A stretch of 64,000 nucleotides of DNA, from positions 248,001-312,000 of the forward strand of contig JAVJVK010000001.1 in NCBI GenBank assembly GCA_040221175.1, given 5' to 3'. Position 1 is the first letter of the stretch. Every line of letters starts with the position of its first letter. The DNA comes from Phycisphaerales bacterium. Lineage in GTDB: Bacteria > Planctomycetota > Phycisphaerae > Phycisphaerales > UBA1924. Shown here in pieces: positions 50,569 to 60,282 of the stretch. The notes under the pieces were generated by a model that had not been told where the DNA came from, ran no database searches, and was given only the letters and a program-made list of their open reading frames with translations. The position numbers were made by a program, and so were the translations under genes.

Positions 50569-52485
50569 ATGCAGACCAAGCACCTCCGCACGCCCGCCGT
50601 CCTCCTTGCCCTGGCCGCCGCCTGCTCGGCGTGGGGACTGACCGACCGCAACGACGAAAACAGCGTCCAGAGCGTTCAGGGTTCGCCCATCGCCGACGTG
50701 CTCTCGAAGATGCCCGAAGACGTTCGCACCTTCGACGTGCACATCTCGACGCTCGCGAGTCCCTACATGCAGGGCCGCGTCCCCGGCTCGGAGGGCGCCG
50801 AGCGGGCCAAGGATTACATCGAGCACTACTTCCGCGAGGCGGGGCTGACGCCGGCTTTCGAGGACGAGGACGGCAACGGGTTTGCCAGCTACCGCCAGCC
50901 GTTCCCGCTTTCGGGTACGTGGACGGTGGAGCGGGAGTCGATGTCGGCCTCGATGGGTGACAAGCGCATTGAGTTGGAAGCCGAGAATGACTTCATGCTC
51001 ACCGGCATGGGCCAGAACGGCACCGTGTCGGGCGAGGCCGTGTTCGTGGGCTACGGCATGGACGACGGGCCCGATGGCTACAACAACTTCGAAGGCGTCG
51101 AATCGCTCGAGGGCAAGATCGCGGTGTTGTTCCGCTTCGAGCCCATGGACGAGGACGGCAACAGCAAGTGGAACGAGGGCCGTCGCGGCTGGAGCGGCCG
51201 GGCGGGCTTTCGCAACAAGATCGGCAACGTGGCCGAGCGCAACCCGGCTGGCATCGTGATCATCAACCCGCCCGGCGCGTCGGACAACCGGGCCGAGCGT
51301 CTGGCTCGCTTCCAGGGCGCCGCCCAGGCCAGCGTTCCGGTAATGATGCTCTCGCACGACGCGGGCGATCGGATGCTCAAGGCCATGGGCAGCGACATGA
51401 CCATGCTCGAACTCCGCCGCCACGCCGACAACGACGCCTCTTCGAAGGCGCTGGGCTTCGAACTCGAGCTTGATGGCCTGGCCGAACGCAAGAGCCTGAT
51501 GGCCGAGAACGTGGGCGGCGTGATCAAGGGCGTGGGCGACCTGGCCGACGAGTGGATCGTCGTGGGCGCCCACCTCGACCACCTGGGCATGGGCTACTTC
51601 GGCTCGCGCTCGGGGCCGGGCGAACTGCACCCGGGTGCCGACGACAACGCGTCGGGTACGGCGGGTCTGCTGCTTCTGGCCGACCGGCTCGGCCGCCGGC
51701 TGGAGGGCGATGATCGCCCGCGTCGCTCGATCCTCATCGTGGGCTTCGACGCCGAGGAGAGCGGCCTGAACGGGTCGGCGTATTACACGCGTAACCCGAT
51801 CGCTCCGGTCGAGGACCACATGCTGATGTGCAACTGGGACATGATCGGTCGTGTCAGCAACGAGCGTCTGCTGATGGCCGGCGGGTTCACGGGCGAAGGG
51901 CTGAGCGAGTTCATCGAGCCGTACTTTGCCGACAGCGGGCTGGAGATCGTGGTGCCCGAGACCATGAGCGGGGCCAGCGACCATACGCCGTTCTATCGGG
52001 CGGGCATCCCGGTGTTGTTCTCGATCATCGCCGACTTCCACGCCGACTACCACACCCCGGCGGACACGGTCTGGAAGATCAACCGCGTGGGCGCCGTGAA
52101 GACGGTGCACCTGTACGAGAACATCGTGGCCGACGCGGCGGTTCGCCCCGAGCGGTTCCGCTTCGTGAGCCCCGAAGAGCAGCGCCGCCAGCGCGAGCAG
52201 GCCGAGGCCAACCAGCCCGCGGTCAGCGTGTACGTGGGCGTCGTGGTCGACAGCGACGCCGAGGGCGATGGCGTGGTGCTGGCCGAGATCGCCGACGATT
52301 CGCCCGCTTCGGCCGCGGGCCTTCGTGCCGGTGATCGGCTCGTTCGGTGGGATGGTCAGAAGCTGACCGACGCCGACGCGTGGCGCCGGCTGCTGGCTCG
52401 GCACAGCGCCGACGACACCGTGAACATTGGCGTAAAGCGGGGTGAAGAAGAGATCACCTTGGAGGTCACGCTGGCGGGCCGTTGA
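50569..52485 (+). CDS. Secreted M28-family metallopeptidase with C-terminal PDZ domain
   Basis: A 638-residue exported aminopeptidase-like enzyme with a signal peptide (about 1-23). The di-zinc site is complete: His335 in GAHLDHLG, Asp358 in GADDNASG, Glu396-Glu397 in FDAEESGL, Asp424 in CNWDMIG and His495 in ADYHTP. A protease-associated-type segment precedes it (GEAVFVGYGMDDG). A PDZ-like domain ends the protein (GVVLAEIADDSPASAAGLRAGDRLVRWDG). ATG 50569 has AAAGGA upstream. It is 97 bp divergent from the membrane-protein gene and has its own terminator. Confidence 0.92.
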   Translation: MQTKHLRTPAVLLALAAACSAWGLTDRNDENSVQSVQGSPIADVLSKMPEDVRTFDVHISTLASPYMQGRVPGSEGAERAKDYIEHYFREAGLTPAFEDEDGNGFASYRQPFPLSGTWTVERESMSASMGDKRIELEAENDFMLTGMGQNGTVSGEAVFVGYGMDDGPDGYNNFEGVESLEGKIAVLFRFEPMDEDGNSKWNEGRRGWSGRAGFRNKIGNVAERNPAGIVIINPPGASDNRAERLARFQGAAQASVPVMMLSHDAGDRMLKAMGSDMTMLELRRHADNDASSKALGFELELDGLAERKSLMAENVGGVIKGVGDLADEWIVVGAHLDHLGMGYFGSRSGPGELHPGADDNASGTAGLLLLADRLGRRLEGDDRPRRSILIVGFDAEESGLNGSAYYTRNPIAPVEDHMLMCNWDMIGRVSNERLLMAGGFTGEGLSEFIEPYFADSGLEIVVPETMSGASDHTPFYRAGIPVLFSIIADFHADYHTPADTVWKINRVGAVKTVHLYENIVADAAVRPERFRFVSPEEQRRQREQAEANQPAVSVYVGVVVDSDAEGDGVVLAEIADDSPASAAGLRAGDRLVRWDGQKLTDADAWRRLLARHSADDTVNIGVKRGEEEITLEVTLAGR

Positions 52486-52564
52486 CGCGGTTTGCATGAA
52501 ACGCTTCTCACGTTGAAACCCGCGCGTTCTAGCGATTTTCCCGAGACATGGTGAAACCCCACTC

Positions 52565-52593
52565 ATCCGGACAGTTCCTGTCCGGATTTGTTG
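52565..52593 (+). terminator. Rho-independent terminator after the M28 peptidase gene
   Basis: A perfect 10-bp stem ATCCGGACAG / CTGTCCGGAT with loop TTC (52565-52587), followed by TTGTTG. It lies 80 bp after the peptidase stop and before the next plus-strand gene, which therefore probably has its own promoter. Confidence 0.8.
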
Positions 52594-52647
52594 TATGGTG
52601 AGCGCATCTCGCGTTCCGTTTGTACAAAGCAAGAGGGAGTTTCAACG

Positions 52648-53169
52648 ATGCAGAAAAACGCCATGACGCTTGGTGTTCTTGCCGCGGCGACCCTTTGGGC
52701 TCCATTGGCGATGGCCGATCCCGTGGCGCTGCCCGATCAGGACAGTCGCTTCGGGGACGTGTCGCTCAACTGGTTCCACGACTTCATCGCCAACGTGGCC
52801 GGTCCTTCGCCCGTGGCGCCGCCGATGCGTGAATCTCGCACGGTGATGTCGCATGGGAGCGTGGAGGGGCTGCAGTTCCTAGCGTTCGCCGGGCCGAGCC
52901 ACATCGCGTCGCGCGGCCCGGGCCTGACCATTCACGCGGGCGGCTTCGGCGATGGGCCGGACGATGCGCCGGGCGCGTTCACGCCGGTGGACCGCCTCGG
53001 CAGCCTGCAGCCCTACCTGGTCTCCGACCTGCGCATCGGGCCCGCGGCCGGCGCGCCGAAGGTCCAGCCATCAGAGGGATCGTTCCAGGTGGCGGTGCCC
53101 CTGCCCGGAGCGGGGGCGTTGGCCGCCGGTGGGTTGGCCTTCGTGGCGATTCGCCGCCGCCGGCGTTGA
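52648..53169 (+). CDS. Secreted protein with VPLPGA-type C-terminal sorting tail
   Basis: A 173-residue protein: signal peptide (about 1-23, ending PLAMAD), a short body without recognised domain, and the tail AVPLPGAGALAAGGLAFVAI then RRRRR. The tail is the same class as the next gene's and differs from the VPAPAS tails at 25-27 kb. ATG 52648 has GAGGGAG upstream. The body contains a possible short target segment (GDVSLNWFHDFIANVAG), nothing more. Surface sorting is inferred. Confidence 0.7.
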   Translation: MQKNAMTLGVLAAATLWAPLAMADPVALPDQDSRFGDVSLNWFHDFIANVAGPSPVAPPMRESRTVMSHGSVEGLQFLAFAGPSHIASRGPGLTIHAGGFGDGPDDAPGAFTPVDRLGSLQPYLVSDLRIGPAAGAPKVQPSEGSFQVAVPLPGAGALAAGGLAFVAIRRRRR

Positions 53170-53247
53170 GCCTCGCGGGGTTGCGCCAGCGACGTCCGCT
53201 TCGTGCTTTCAAGGCCCGGTAACCATACCAAGATCCCCATAACCACG

Positions 53248-53282
53248 TCGACCGAGGGGCTGTTTGCCGTTCGGTCGATTTT
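53248..53282 (+). terminator. Rho-independent terminator after the VPLPGA-tail gene
   Basis: A perfect 8-bp stem TCGACCGA / TCGGTCGA with a 15-nt loop, followed by TTTTC. It lies 79 bp after the stop codon at 53169. The loop is larger than usual, which lowers confidence slightly. Confidence 0.65.
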
Positions 53283-53373
53283 CATGTGCATCCGATGCGT
53301 GCTTCTTGAACGAATCGGTGTACGCTTCTAGGGACTTCCGCACAACGTGAGAGTGAGAGAGGGAGAGATCGCG

Positions 53374-54006
53374 ATGTTGAAGAGAGAGGTATTCGCTGTG
53401 GCCGTGGTCGGCCTCGGTGCAGCCGTTGCATCGGCGGATTCGGTTGCTATCCAGGGCGTCGTGTCGGCCAGCACCGAACAGACGGGCGCGACCTATTCGG
53501 GCTCGCTCGAGTACAACTTCATCAGCGGTACGACGGGCGAACTCAAGGTCTCGTTGACCAACGACACGCCCGCGTCCGTCGGCGGCTTCCTGACGGGTTT
53601 CCTGTTCCGGGCCGACGCCCTCACGGGAACGGGCCTCAACTCGGCCAACCCGTCTACGTTCCTGAGCACCGGGGCCGAGTCGGGCGCGCCGTTCGGCATG
53701 TTCGACGGGGGCGCTGCACTGGCTGGGAGCTTCCTCGGCGGCGGCAATCCGAGCGGCGGTCTGGCCGTGGGCGAGAGCGGCATGTTCGTGTTCAGCATCA
53801 CCTCGGCGACGGCCGCGACGATCTCGGCCGCCGACTTCCTCGGCTCGCTGGATAACCCGGGCTTCGTTGCCCGCTTCCGCGGCCTGGCCGATGGCGGCTC
53901 GGACAAGGTGCCCGGCGGGGGCTTCCTGGTCGCGGTGCCGCTGCCTGGCGCCGGTGCGCTCGCGGGCGCTGGCCTCCTGGTGGTCGGCCTTCGCCGTCGT
54001 CGCTGA
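53374..54006 (+). CDS. Secreted protein with VPLPGA-type C-terminal sorting tail
   Basis: A 210-residue protein: signal peptide (about 1-21, ending VASAD), a Thr/Gly/Ser-rich beta body (YSGSLEYNFISGTTGELKVS) and the tail AVPLPGAGALAGAGLLVVGL then RRRR. ATG 53374 has GGGAGAG upstream. It shares the tail class with the preceding gene, but the bodies are unrelated by eye. It is separated by terminators on both sides, so it is a single-gene unit. Confidence 0.75.
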   Translation: MLKREVFAVAVVGLGAAVASADSVAIQGVVSASTEQTGATYSGSLEYNFISGTTGELKVSLTNDTPASVGGFLTGFLFRADALTGTGLNSANPSTFLSTGAESGAPFGMFDGGAALAGSFLGGGNPSGGLAVGESGMFVFSITSATAATISAADFLGSLDNPGFVARFRGLADGGSDKVPGGGFLVAVPLPGAGALAGAGLLVVGLRRRR

Positions 54007-54033
54007 TCGATCGGCTTGATTCGAGGAAACTGC

Positions 54034-54059
54034 GAGGCCCGCGAGAGCGGGCTTCTTTT
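54034..54059 (+). terminator. Rho-independent terminator between convergent genes
   Basis: A 9-bp stem with one G-T pair, GAGGCCCGC / GCGGGCTTC, loop GAGA, followed by TTTT. It lies 27 bp after the 54006 stop and reaches the end of the convergent prmC gene. Confidence 0.8.
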
Positions 54060-54940
54060 CATGCGCGAATAGCGGCGATCACGCGTTGCCTGCCGGCGAA
54101 GTCGCGCACGATCCGGGGCTGGTCGTATCGCGCGTCTGCGCTCACCAGTTCCATCGCTTCGGCGGCCCTGGCGCTTGCCACTTCGATCGCCAGCAGGCCA
54201 CCCGGTTGGAGGCGGTTGGCCGCAGTCTCAATCAGGCGTCGCACGACGTCGAGCCCGTCCATCCCTCCGCGCAGGGCGTGGGTCGGCTCGTGGTCCTTGA
54301 CGTTTGGCGCGACGGCCTCCCATTCGTCGTCTGGGATGTAGGGGGGGTTGGCGACGATCACGTCGTATTGCTGCCCTTCGGGCAGGGCGGCAAGGAGATC
54401 GCCTTCGAAGGTCGTAATGCGATCGGCGAGCTTGGTTCGTTCGATATTCTCCCTGGCCAGTGCGAGGGCGTCGGTATCGATGTCGGTGGCGTGAACGTCT
54501 GCGTTGCCGGCCTGGCTGGCGATCGCGATGGCGATGCAGCCGCTGCCGGTGCAGACGTCGGCGACGAGCGGCGATCGGCCTTCGATGTCCTTGATGCCGG
54601 CGACGGCCTGATCGACGAGGGTCTGGGACTCGGGCCTTGGGATGAGGGCCCGCTTGTCGGTCTTGAGGGTGATGCCGTAGAAGGACCACTCGCCCACGAG
54701 GTACTGCACGGGCTCGTGGTTGAGGGCTCGCTTGGCCAGGTCGCGGAGCCTGGTGAGCTCGTCGGGCGTGGCGGGGCGGTCGGCTTCCATGTAGAGCCGC
54801 AGACGCTCGCAGCCGATGACGTGGGCGACGAGCAGCTCGGCGCACAGGCGTGCGTCGTCGACGCCCTTGTCTTTCAGGGCGCCGCGTAGCCACTCGAGCA
54901 GCTTGCGCGTGGTCCAGGCTTCCTTGGCGGCGGTTGTCAT
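54059..54940 (-). CDS. prmC: Release factor glutamine N5-methyltransferase PrmC
   Basis: A 293-residue SAM methyltransferase modifying the GGQ glutamine of release factors. The N-terminal helical RF-binding domain ends in EPVQYLVGEWSFYG, the family block. The SAM motif is VADVCTGSGCIAIAIA, and the catalytic motif is IVANPPYIPDDEW (NPPY). ATG 54940 overlaps the GNAT stop by 4 bp. It is last in the polA-GNAT-prmC run. Confidence 0.93.
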   Translation of the reverse strand: MTTAAKEAWTTRKLLEWLRGALKDKGVDDARLCAELLVAHVIGCERLRLYMEADRPATPDELTRLRDLAKRALNHEPVQYLVGEWSFYGITLKTDKRALIPRPESQTLVDQAVAGIKDIEGRSPLVADVCTGSGCIAIAIASQAGNADVHATDIDTDALALARENIERTKLADRITTFEGDLLAALPEGQQYDVIVANPPYIPDDEWEAVAPNVKDHEPTHALRGGMDGLDVVRRLIETAANRLQPGGLLAIEVASARAAEAMELVSADARYDQPRIVRDFAGRQRVIAAIRA

Positions 54941-55551
54941 GGAGCGGTCCAGGTGTCGGCGGTCGTGGCGTAAATCAGGGTATCGCTCCAGCCGATCCCC
55001 TTCACCCATCGGTGCGATTTCAGGGTCGCCTCGTGGTCGTAGCCGGCCTTTCGGGCTACGCCGGCTGACGCGGGATTGTCGGCCGAGCAGACAATCTCAA
55101 GGCGGCGAATGCCAAAGCCGCCCCGACTCTGCGGCCGAAGTGCGATCTCGGTGAGCGCGACGACGGCCTCGGTGCACACGCCCGAGCGGCGCCGGCTTGG
55201 AAGAACCCAATAGCCGATCTCGGCCTGGTGCGTGTTGGGTTGAAAGTTGTGCACGCCAGTGCCGCCGATGGGCGATCCGTCGGCCCGGTCGCAGATGAGG
55301 ATCGTCAGGTCGCCGGGCAATTCCTGGCGGGCCTCGCGGATGAACCGCTCGATTGTGTAGTAGGTCTGGGCAAGGGTGAGGTTCTCACGCTCGGCCCACT
55401 CCATCCACGGCAGCAGTTGCGCGCGGTTGGCGTCGATAGCCTCGAAGATGGCTGGCACGTCGTCGTGCGTGGAATGGCGCAGCACCAGCCGCTCTGTCTC
55501 GATCGGCAATGGCCACTGTTCCGGCCGCTTCCATGGTGGTGGCGCTTCCAT
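54937..55551 (-). CDS. GNAT acetyltransferase, RimJ/RimL type
   Basis: A 204-residue N-acetyltransferase. The N-terminal [22 protein letters not shown] and the [20 protein letters not shown] region are typical of the Rim group, followed by [22 protein letters not shown]. The pyrophosphate loop is altered ([10 protein letters not shown] where R/Q-x-x-G-x-G/A is usual). The ATG shares a base with the polA stop in TGATG (55553-55549); a GTG three bases earlier is also possible. Substrate unknown; ribosomal or other N-termini are typical for the group. Confidence 0.85.
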   Translation of the reverse strand: MEAPPPWKRPEQWPLPIETERLVLRHSTHDDVPAIFEAIDANRAQLLPWMEWAERENLTLAQTYYTIERFIREARQELPGDLTILICDRADGSPIGGTGVHNFQPNTHQAEIGYWVLPSRRRSGVCTEAVVALTEIALRPQSRGGFGIRRLEIVCSADNPASAGVARKAGYDHEATLKSHRWVKGIGWSDTLIYATTADTWTAP

Positions 55552-58505
55552 CACTTTCCCTCGTACCAGTTGCTCGCCACGCTGGCCTCAACCACCAGTG
55601 GCACGCGCAGGTCCATGGCGCTCTGCATGCGTTCGACGATGAGTTTCCTGGCTTCGCTGCTGTTCTTCTTGTCGGCCTCGAAGACCAACTCGTCGTGGAT
55701 CTGCAGCAGCATCAGCACGCCGTCGATCTCGGGCTTCTTACCGCCGCGCAGGTGGGAAGCGTGGGGGCTCAGGCGCGCGTGCAGATCGACCATCGCCAGC
55801 TTGATCAGGTCGGCCGCCGAGCCCTGCACGACCGAGTTGATGGCCATGCGTTCGGCCAGCGATCGGCGGGAGGGGTTCTTCGCGTCGATCTCGGTGATGG
55901 GGCGGCGGCGCTTGAGCATGGTCTCGACGTAGCCCTTGCTGCGGGCCTGCTCGATGCATTCTTCGAGGAACGTCGTAATGCCCGCGAACTTCTTCTTATA
56001 TCCCTCGATGATCTCGCTGGCCTCGGTGTTGCCGATGCCCAGGCGGCGGCCCAAGCCGTAGGCGGTGACGCCGTAGATGATGCCGAAGTTGACCATCTTG
56101 GCGCCGTCGCGTTGCTCGCGGCTGACGTCCTTCGGCTTGACGCCGTGGATCTGGGCGGCGACGGCGCGGTGGATATCCTCGCCGGCCTCGAAGGCGGCGA
56201 TGAGGGCGGGGTCTTGCGAGAGGTGCGCGAGGATGCGCAGCTCGATCTGCGAGTAGTCGCCCGCGATGAGCACGCGGCCCTTGGGGGCGACGAAGGCCTT
56301 GCGGATCTCGCGGCCGACCTCGCTGCGGATGGGGATGTTCTGGAGGTTGGGGTCGCTCGAGCTGAGCCGGCCCGTGGCGGCGACGGTCTGGTTGAAGCTC
56401 GCATGGATGCGCTTGGTGTCGGGGTTGATCTCCTCGCGAAGGCTGACGAGGTAGGTGTTCACGAGCTTGGTGAGCTGGCGGTACTCGAGGATCAATTGCG
56501 GCAGCGGGCTCTCGATGGTCACGTCCTGGGCCAGCTTCTCGAGCACCTCGGCGTCGGTCGAGGGGCCGGTCTTGCCGCGCTTGAGCGGCTTGATGCCCAG
56601 GCCCGCGTCGGCGGCGTCGGGCTTGTTGAAGAGGATGCCGGCGAGCTGCTTGGGCGAGTCGGGCTCGAACGTGCGCCCGCAGGTGGCCATCGCTTCGTCC
56701 TGGATCTGGTCCTTGAGTTCCTGGATTCGACCGCTGAGGCGTTGCTCCTGATTCTCCAGTTCCTCTGGATCGACCTGGATGCCGTTCCATTCCAGCTCGG
56801 CGAGCACGCTGATGAGCGGCACCTCGACCTGGTCGTTGAGGTCCTGCAGGCCCATGCTCTTGATCTGCGGGGCCATGAGCTCGTGCAGGCGCAGCGAGAC
56901 GTCGGCGTCTTCGCTGGCGTAGGGGCCGGCCAGTTCGAGGGGGACCTCGTCGAAGCACTTCTGGTTCTTGCCGCTGCCGATGAGGCTCTTGATGGGGATG
57001 TTCTCGCGTTCGAGCAGGGCGAGCGAGAGCGCATCCATGCTGTGGGCCGAGCGCGAGGCGTCGATGAGATAGCTGCCCACCATGGTGTCGAAGCCGATGC
57101 CGGCCAGCTCGACGCCCGCGCGGCGAAGCACGAGCAGGTCGTACTTGAGGTTGTGCCCGGTCTTCTTGATCTTCGCGTCTTCGAGGATGGGCTTGAGGGC
57201 CTCCAGCGCGGCGGCCTCGTCCAGGTGGCTTCCGCAGTCGGGCGAGCGCACGGGGACGTACCAGGCGGTGCCGGAATCCACCGAGAAGCTCAGGCCGCAG
57301 AGGTTGGCGCGCATGGGACGCAGCGAGGTGGTCTCGGTGTCCAGTGCGATAAGCTTTGCTTTCTTCAGGGCGGTGCAGAGCTTCTTGAGCTCCGCCTTGG
57401 TCGTGACGATCGTGTACTCGCCGTCAAGGCCGGCATGGGCCTGCTGCGGCTCATCGCTCCGCGCGTCGAAGAGGCCGCCCTGCGCCTGGCCGCGCTCGGC
57501 CGTCTTGGCGGTGGGGGGCTTGGGCTCGATCTCGGCGGCGGCCTCGGGATCTTCGCCCAGGAGTTGCTTGAGCTCGTCCTGGTAGCGGTTGAAGCCCAGC
57601 TCCTTGAGGATGGGCATGAGGGCCTCGGGTTTGAGGCGGTCGAAGGCGGCGCGTTCGAGGTCGAAGTCGATCTTGACGTCGTCGATGAGCGAGACGAGCT
57701 GCTTGCTGCGGTGCAGCACGTCGCCGGCGGCGCGGATCTTCTCGCCCCGCTTGCCCTTGATCTGGTCGGCGTTCTCGAGCAGGTTGTCGAGCGTGCCCCA
57801 CTCGGCGATGAGCTTGGCGGCGGTCTTGACGCCCACGCCCTCGACGCCGGGGATGTTGTCGACCGTGTCGCCCGCGAGGGCGAGGACGTCGCGCCACTGC
57901 TGGGGGGTGACGGCGAACTCGTCCATGAGGCCCTGGGCGGTGATGAGCTCGTCGTTGTGGACGTCGTAGAGCTCGAAGGCGGCGCGCTTGCCGTCGTTGG
58001 CGGGCCCAGTTCCAGGAGAATGCAGGAGCTGCTTGAGGTCCTTGTCCTTGCTGACCACGCGGACGTTGACCTCGGATTCCAGTTGCCTGGCCAGCGTCGC
58101 GATCACGTCGTCGGCCTCGTACCGCTCGGCCCCCAGCACGGGCACGCCCACGGCCTCGAGGATCGAGATGCACCGCTGGACCTGCTCAGGAAGATCCTCG
58201 GGCGGCGGGGGCCGGTTGGCCTTGTACTTGGGGTCGATCTCGCTGCGGACGGTTTCCAGGTCTCCCGAGACGTCGATGGCGACGGCCAGGTAGTCCGGCC
58301 GCTCGCCCACGAGCTTCGCCCCGCCGGCCGCCCCGCGCAGGAGCTTGAGCAGCATGCCCACGAAGCCGAAGGTGAGGTTGGTGGGTTCCTTGGTGACCGG
58401 GCTGGTCATGGGCGTGCGGATGGCGTGGTAGGCCCGGAAGAACTGGGCGTAGCCGTCCACGAGATAGAGCGTCTTGAAGCCGTCCTGCTTTGTTGGTTTG
58501 GCCAT
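55551..58505 (-). CDS. polA: DNA polymerase I with all three activities
   Basis: A 984-residue enzyme. The 5' nuclease domain has [25 protein letters not shown] and [21 protein letters not shown]. The proofreading domain keeps its acidic residues: [18 protein letters not shown] and [13 protein letters not shown]. The polymerase domain has [35 protein letters not shown] and [10 protein letters not shown]. An extra acidic/Ala-rich linker makes it slightly longer than the E. coli enzyme (928 residues). ATG 58505 was chosen over an upstream in-frame start because the conserved domain begins soon after it. Confidence 0.96.
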   Translation of the reverse strand: MAKPTKQDGFKTLYLVDGYAQFFRAYHAIRTPMTSPVTKEPTNLTFGFVGMLLKLLRGAAGGAKLVGERPDYLAVAIDVSGDLETVRSEIDPKYKANRPPPPEDLPEQVQRCISILEAVGVPVLGAERYEADDVIATLARQLESEVNVRVVSKDKDLKQLLHSPGTGPANDGKRAAFELYDVHNDELITAQGLMDEFAVTPQQWRDVLALAGDTVDNIPGVEGVGVKTAAKLIAEWGTLDNLLENADQIKGKRGEKIRAAGDVLHRSKQLVSLIDDVKIDFDLERAAFDRLKPEALMPILKELGFNRYQDELKQLLGEDPEAAAEIEPKPPTAKTAERGQAQGGLFDARSDEPQQAHAGLDGEYTIVTTKAELKKLCTALKKAKLIALDTETTSLRPMRANLCGLSFSVDSGTAWYVPVRSPDCGSHLDEAAALEALKPILEDAKIKKTGHNLKYDLLVLRRAGVELAGIGFDTMVGSYLIDASRSAHSMDALSLALLERENIPIKSLIGSGKNQKCFDEVPLELAGPYASEDADVSLRLHELMAPQIKSMGLQDLNDQVEVPLISVLAELEWNGIQVDPEELENQEQRLSGRIQELKDQIQDEAMATCGRTFEPDSPKQLAGILFNKPDAADAGLGIKPLKRGKTGPSTDAEVLEKLAQDVTIESPLPQLILEYRQLTKLVNTYLVSLREEINPDTKRIHASFNQTVAATGRLSSSDPNLQNIPIRSEVGREIRKAFVAPKGRVLIAGDYSQIELRILAHLSQDPALIAAFEAGEDIHRAVAAQIHGVKPKDVSREQRDGAKMVNFGIIYGVTAYGLGRRLGIGNTEASEIIEGYKKKFAGITTFLEECIEQARSKGYVETMLKRRRPITEIDAKNPSRRSLAERMAINSVVQGSAADLIKLAMVDLHARLSPHASHLRGGKKPEIDGVLMLLQIHDELVFEADKKNSSEARKLIVERMQSAMDLRVPLVVEASVASNWYEGK

Positions 58506-58749
58506 GGCGGGCGATGCTATCGGCCCGCCATCGCGGGCGGGAATGCTCGGGCGGGCCTGTCGGTTGGCCCCCCGCACGCCTATACTCTCGCCTCAGCGGA
58601 CGCTTCCGACGCAACGGACCGACGACCGCACCCGAAGCCCTGGGCCGGCCCCAAAGCCGCGATCCATCTTCGGTACGAGTCAGTTGGCCTTCTTTTTTGC
58701 GTCGCACCCGCGATGGGGCCATTGATCCTCCGAGTTTCCCAGGCCGGCG

Positions 58750-60282
58750 ATGCACGTCGGCCGCGATGCCCGTATTGGGCCGAAAGCAGCGCACTTGTCC
58801 AACAGTTCCGTGATCGACTCCCCCGCCTCCTCCGACCTCCAGACCGAAACCAGCACCACCCCCGGCTTCGACGCCCTGGGCCTGGCCGACCCCATCGCCC
58901 GGGTGCTTGCCAAGCGCGGCTACGAGACCCCCAGCCCCATCCAGGCGCTGGCCATCCCCGCCGTGCTCGAGGGCCGCGACGTCTTCGGCACCGCCCAGAC
59001 GGGCACGGGCAAGACGGCGGCCTTCGCGCTGCCCATCCTGCACGACCTCTTCGAGGCGGGCCATCGCGGCGGCAAGGGCCGCGGCAAGTTCGGCCGCGCC
59101 CCGCGTGCGCTCGTGCTGTGCCCCACGCGTGAGCTGGCCGTGCAGATCTTCGACTCGTTCGTGGCCTACGGCCGCAACGTCCCGCTGCGCCACGCGGCGG
59201 TGTACGGCGGGGTCAGCCAGTTCCGCCAGGAGAAGGCACTCAAGACGGGCGTGGACGTGCTCATCGCCACGCCCGGCCGCCTGATGGACCTGCACCAGCA
59301 GGGCCTGATCGATCTTGGCTCGATCGAGGTGCTGGTGCTCGACGAGGCCGATCGGATGCTGGACATGGGCTTCCTGCCCGACATGAAGCGCATCGCGGCC
59401 CTGACGCCCGAGGCCCGCCAGACGCTGCTGTTCAGCGCGACGGCCAGCAAGGCCATCAAGGCCCTGGCCAATGGCCTGCTGAAGGACCCGGTGCACCTGG
59501 AGACGACCCCCGAGTCGACCACCGTCGAGCGCATCGCCCAGCAGGCGTACGTGGTCGAGAAGGCCAACAAGGGCAACCTGCTCCGCGCGCTGCTCGAGGA
59601 TGGTGGCGTGGGCCGGGCCCTGGTCTTCACCAAGACCAAGCACGGCGCCGACCGGCTGGTCAAGCAGCTCGACCGCGTGGGCGTCCGGGCGGGGGCCATC
59701 CACGGCAACAAGACCCAGAACGCGCGCACGCGCGCGCTGGACGCCTTCAAGCGCGACCCCCAGGGCGTGCTGATCGCCACCGACGTGGCCAGCCGCGGCA
59801 TCGACGTCAGCGGCATCACCCACGTGATCAACTTTGACATGCCCGCCGATGCGGAGACCTACGTGCACCGCGTGGGCCGGACGGCACGAGCCGGGGCGTC
59901 GGGCGTGGCGATCACCTTTTGCGAGCCGGCCGAGGTCCGCGACCTGGCCGGCATCGAGCACCGCACCAAGGCCGTGATCGAGCCCGGCCGGGCCGGCGGC
60001 GAGTTGGCCAGCGGCTACGTCAAGCCCGAGCGTCCCGCCTACAGCGGTGGGGGTGGCGGTGGCGGTGGCGGGGGTCGTGGGGGTCGTGGCGGCGGTGGTG
60101 GTGGTGGGGGTCGTGGGGGTCCGCGTGGGGGCGGCTATCGCGGCCAGCGAACTGGTGGGAGTGGTGGTGGCGGTGGTGGCGGGGGCAGGCCCGGGGGCTA
60201 TCGCGGCCGCGGCAAGCCGGGCGGCAAGCCCGGCGGTCGCTCCGGCGGCCGGCGCTCGAGCAACGCCGGCGCCCGCGGCTAG
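58750..60282 (+). CDS. DEAD-box RNA helicase with Gly/Arg-rich tail
   Basis: A 510-residue RNA helicase. Motifs in order: Q-motif ([14 protein letters not shown]), [78 protein letters not shown] and [10 protein letters not shown]. Residues after about 430 are Gly/Arg-rich (RGG and GYRG units), a typical RNA-binding tail like RhlE. ATG 58750 is tentative; GTG 58810 also fits the family. The 244-bp leader contains TATACT at 58581-58586, giving a long 5' UTR as in some cold-induced helicases. Its TAG stop shares CTAG with the convergent gene. Confidence 0.92.
   Translation: MHVGRDARIGPKAAHLSNSSVIDSPASSDLQTETSTTPGFDALGLADPIARVLAKRGYETPSPIQALAIPAVLEGRDVFGTAQTGTGKTAAFALPILHDLFEAGHRGGKGRGKFGRAPRALVLCPTRELAVQIFDSFVAYGRNVPLRHAAVYGGVSQFRQEKALKTGVDVLIATPGRLMDLHQQGLIDLGSIEVLVLDEADRMLDMGFLPDMKRIAALTPEARQTLLFSATASKAIKALANGLLKDPVHLETTPESTTVERIAQQAYVVEKANKGNLLRALLEDGGVGRALVFTKTKHGADRLVKQLDRVGVRAGAIHGNKTQNARTRALDAFKRDPQGVLIATDVASRGIDVSGITHVINFDMPADAETYVHRVGRTARAGASGVAITFCEPAEVRDLAGIEHRTKAVIEPGRAGGELASGYVKPERPAYSGGGGGGGGGGRGGRGGGGGGGGRGGPRGGGYRGQRTGGSGGGGGGGGRPGGYRGRGKPGGKPGGRSGGRRSSNAGARG

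Noticed and set aside
50227-52632. Minus-strand frame (801 codons) under the M28 peptidase
   Set aside because: It is antisense to a gene with all zinc ligands in order.
55509-59132. Very long plus-strand open frame (1207 codons) under polA
   Set aside because: It is antisense to polA, whose catalytic motifs are intact; the frame only reflects high GC at third positions.
60045-60190. Tandem GGT/GGC repeat region as a mobile or regulatory repeat
   Set aside because: It encodes the Gly-rich tail of the DEAD-box helicase in frame.
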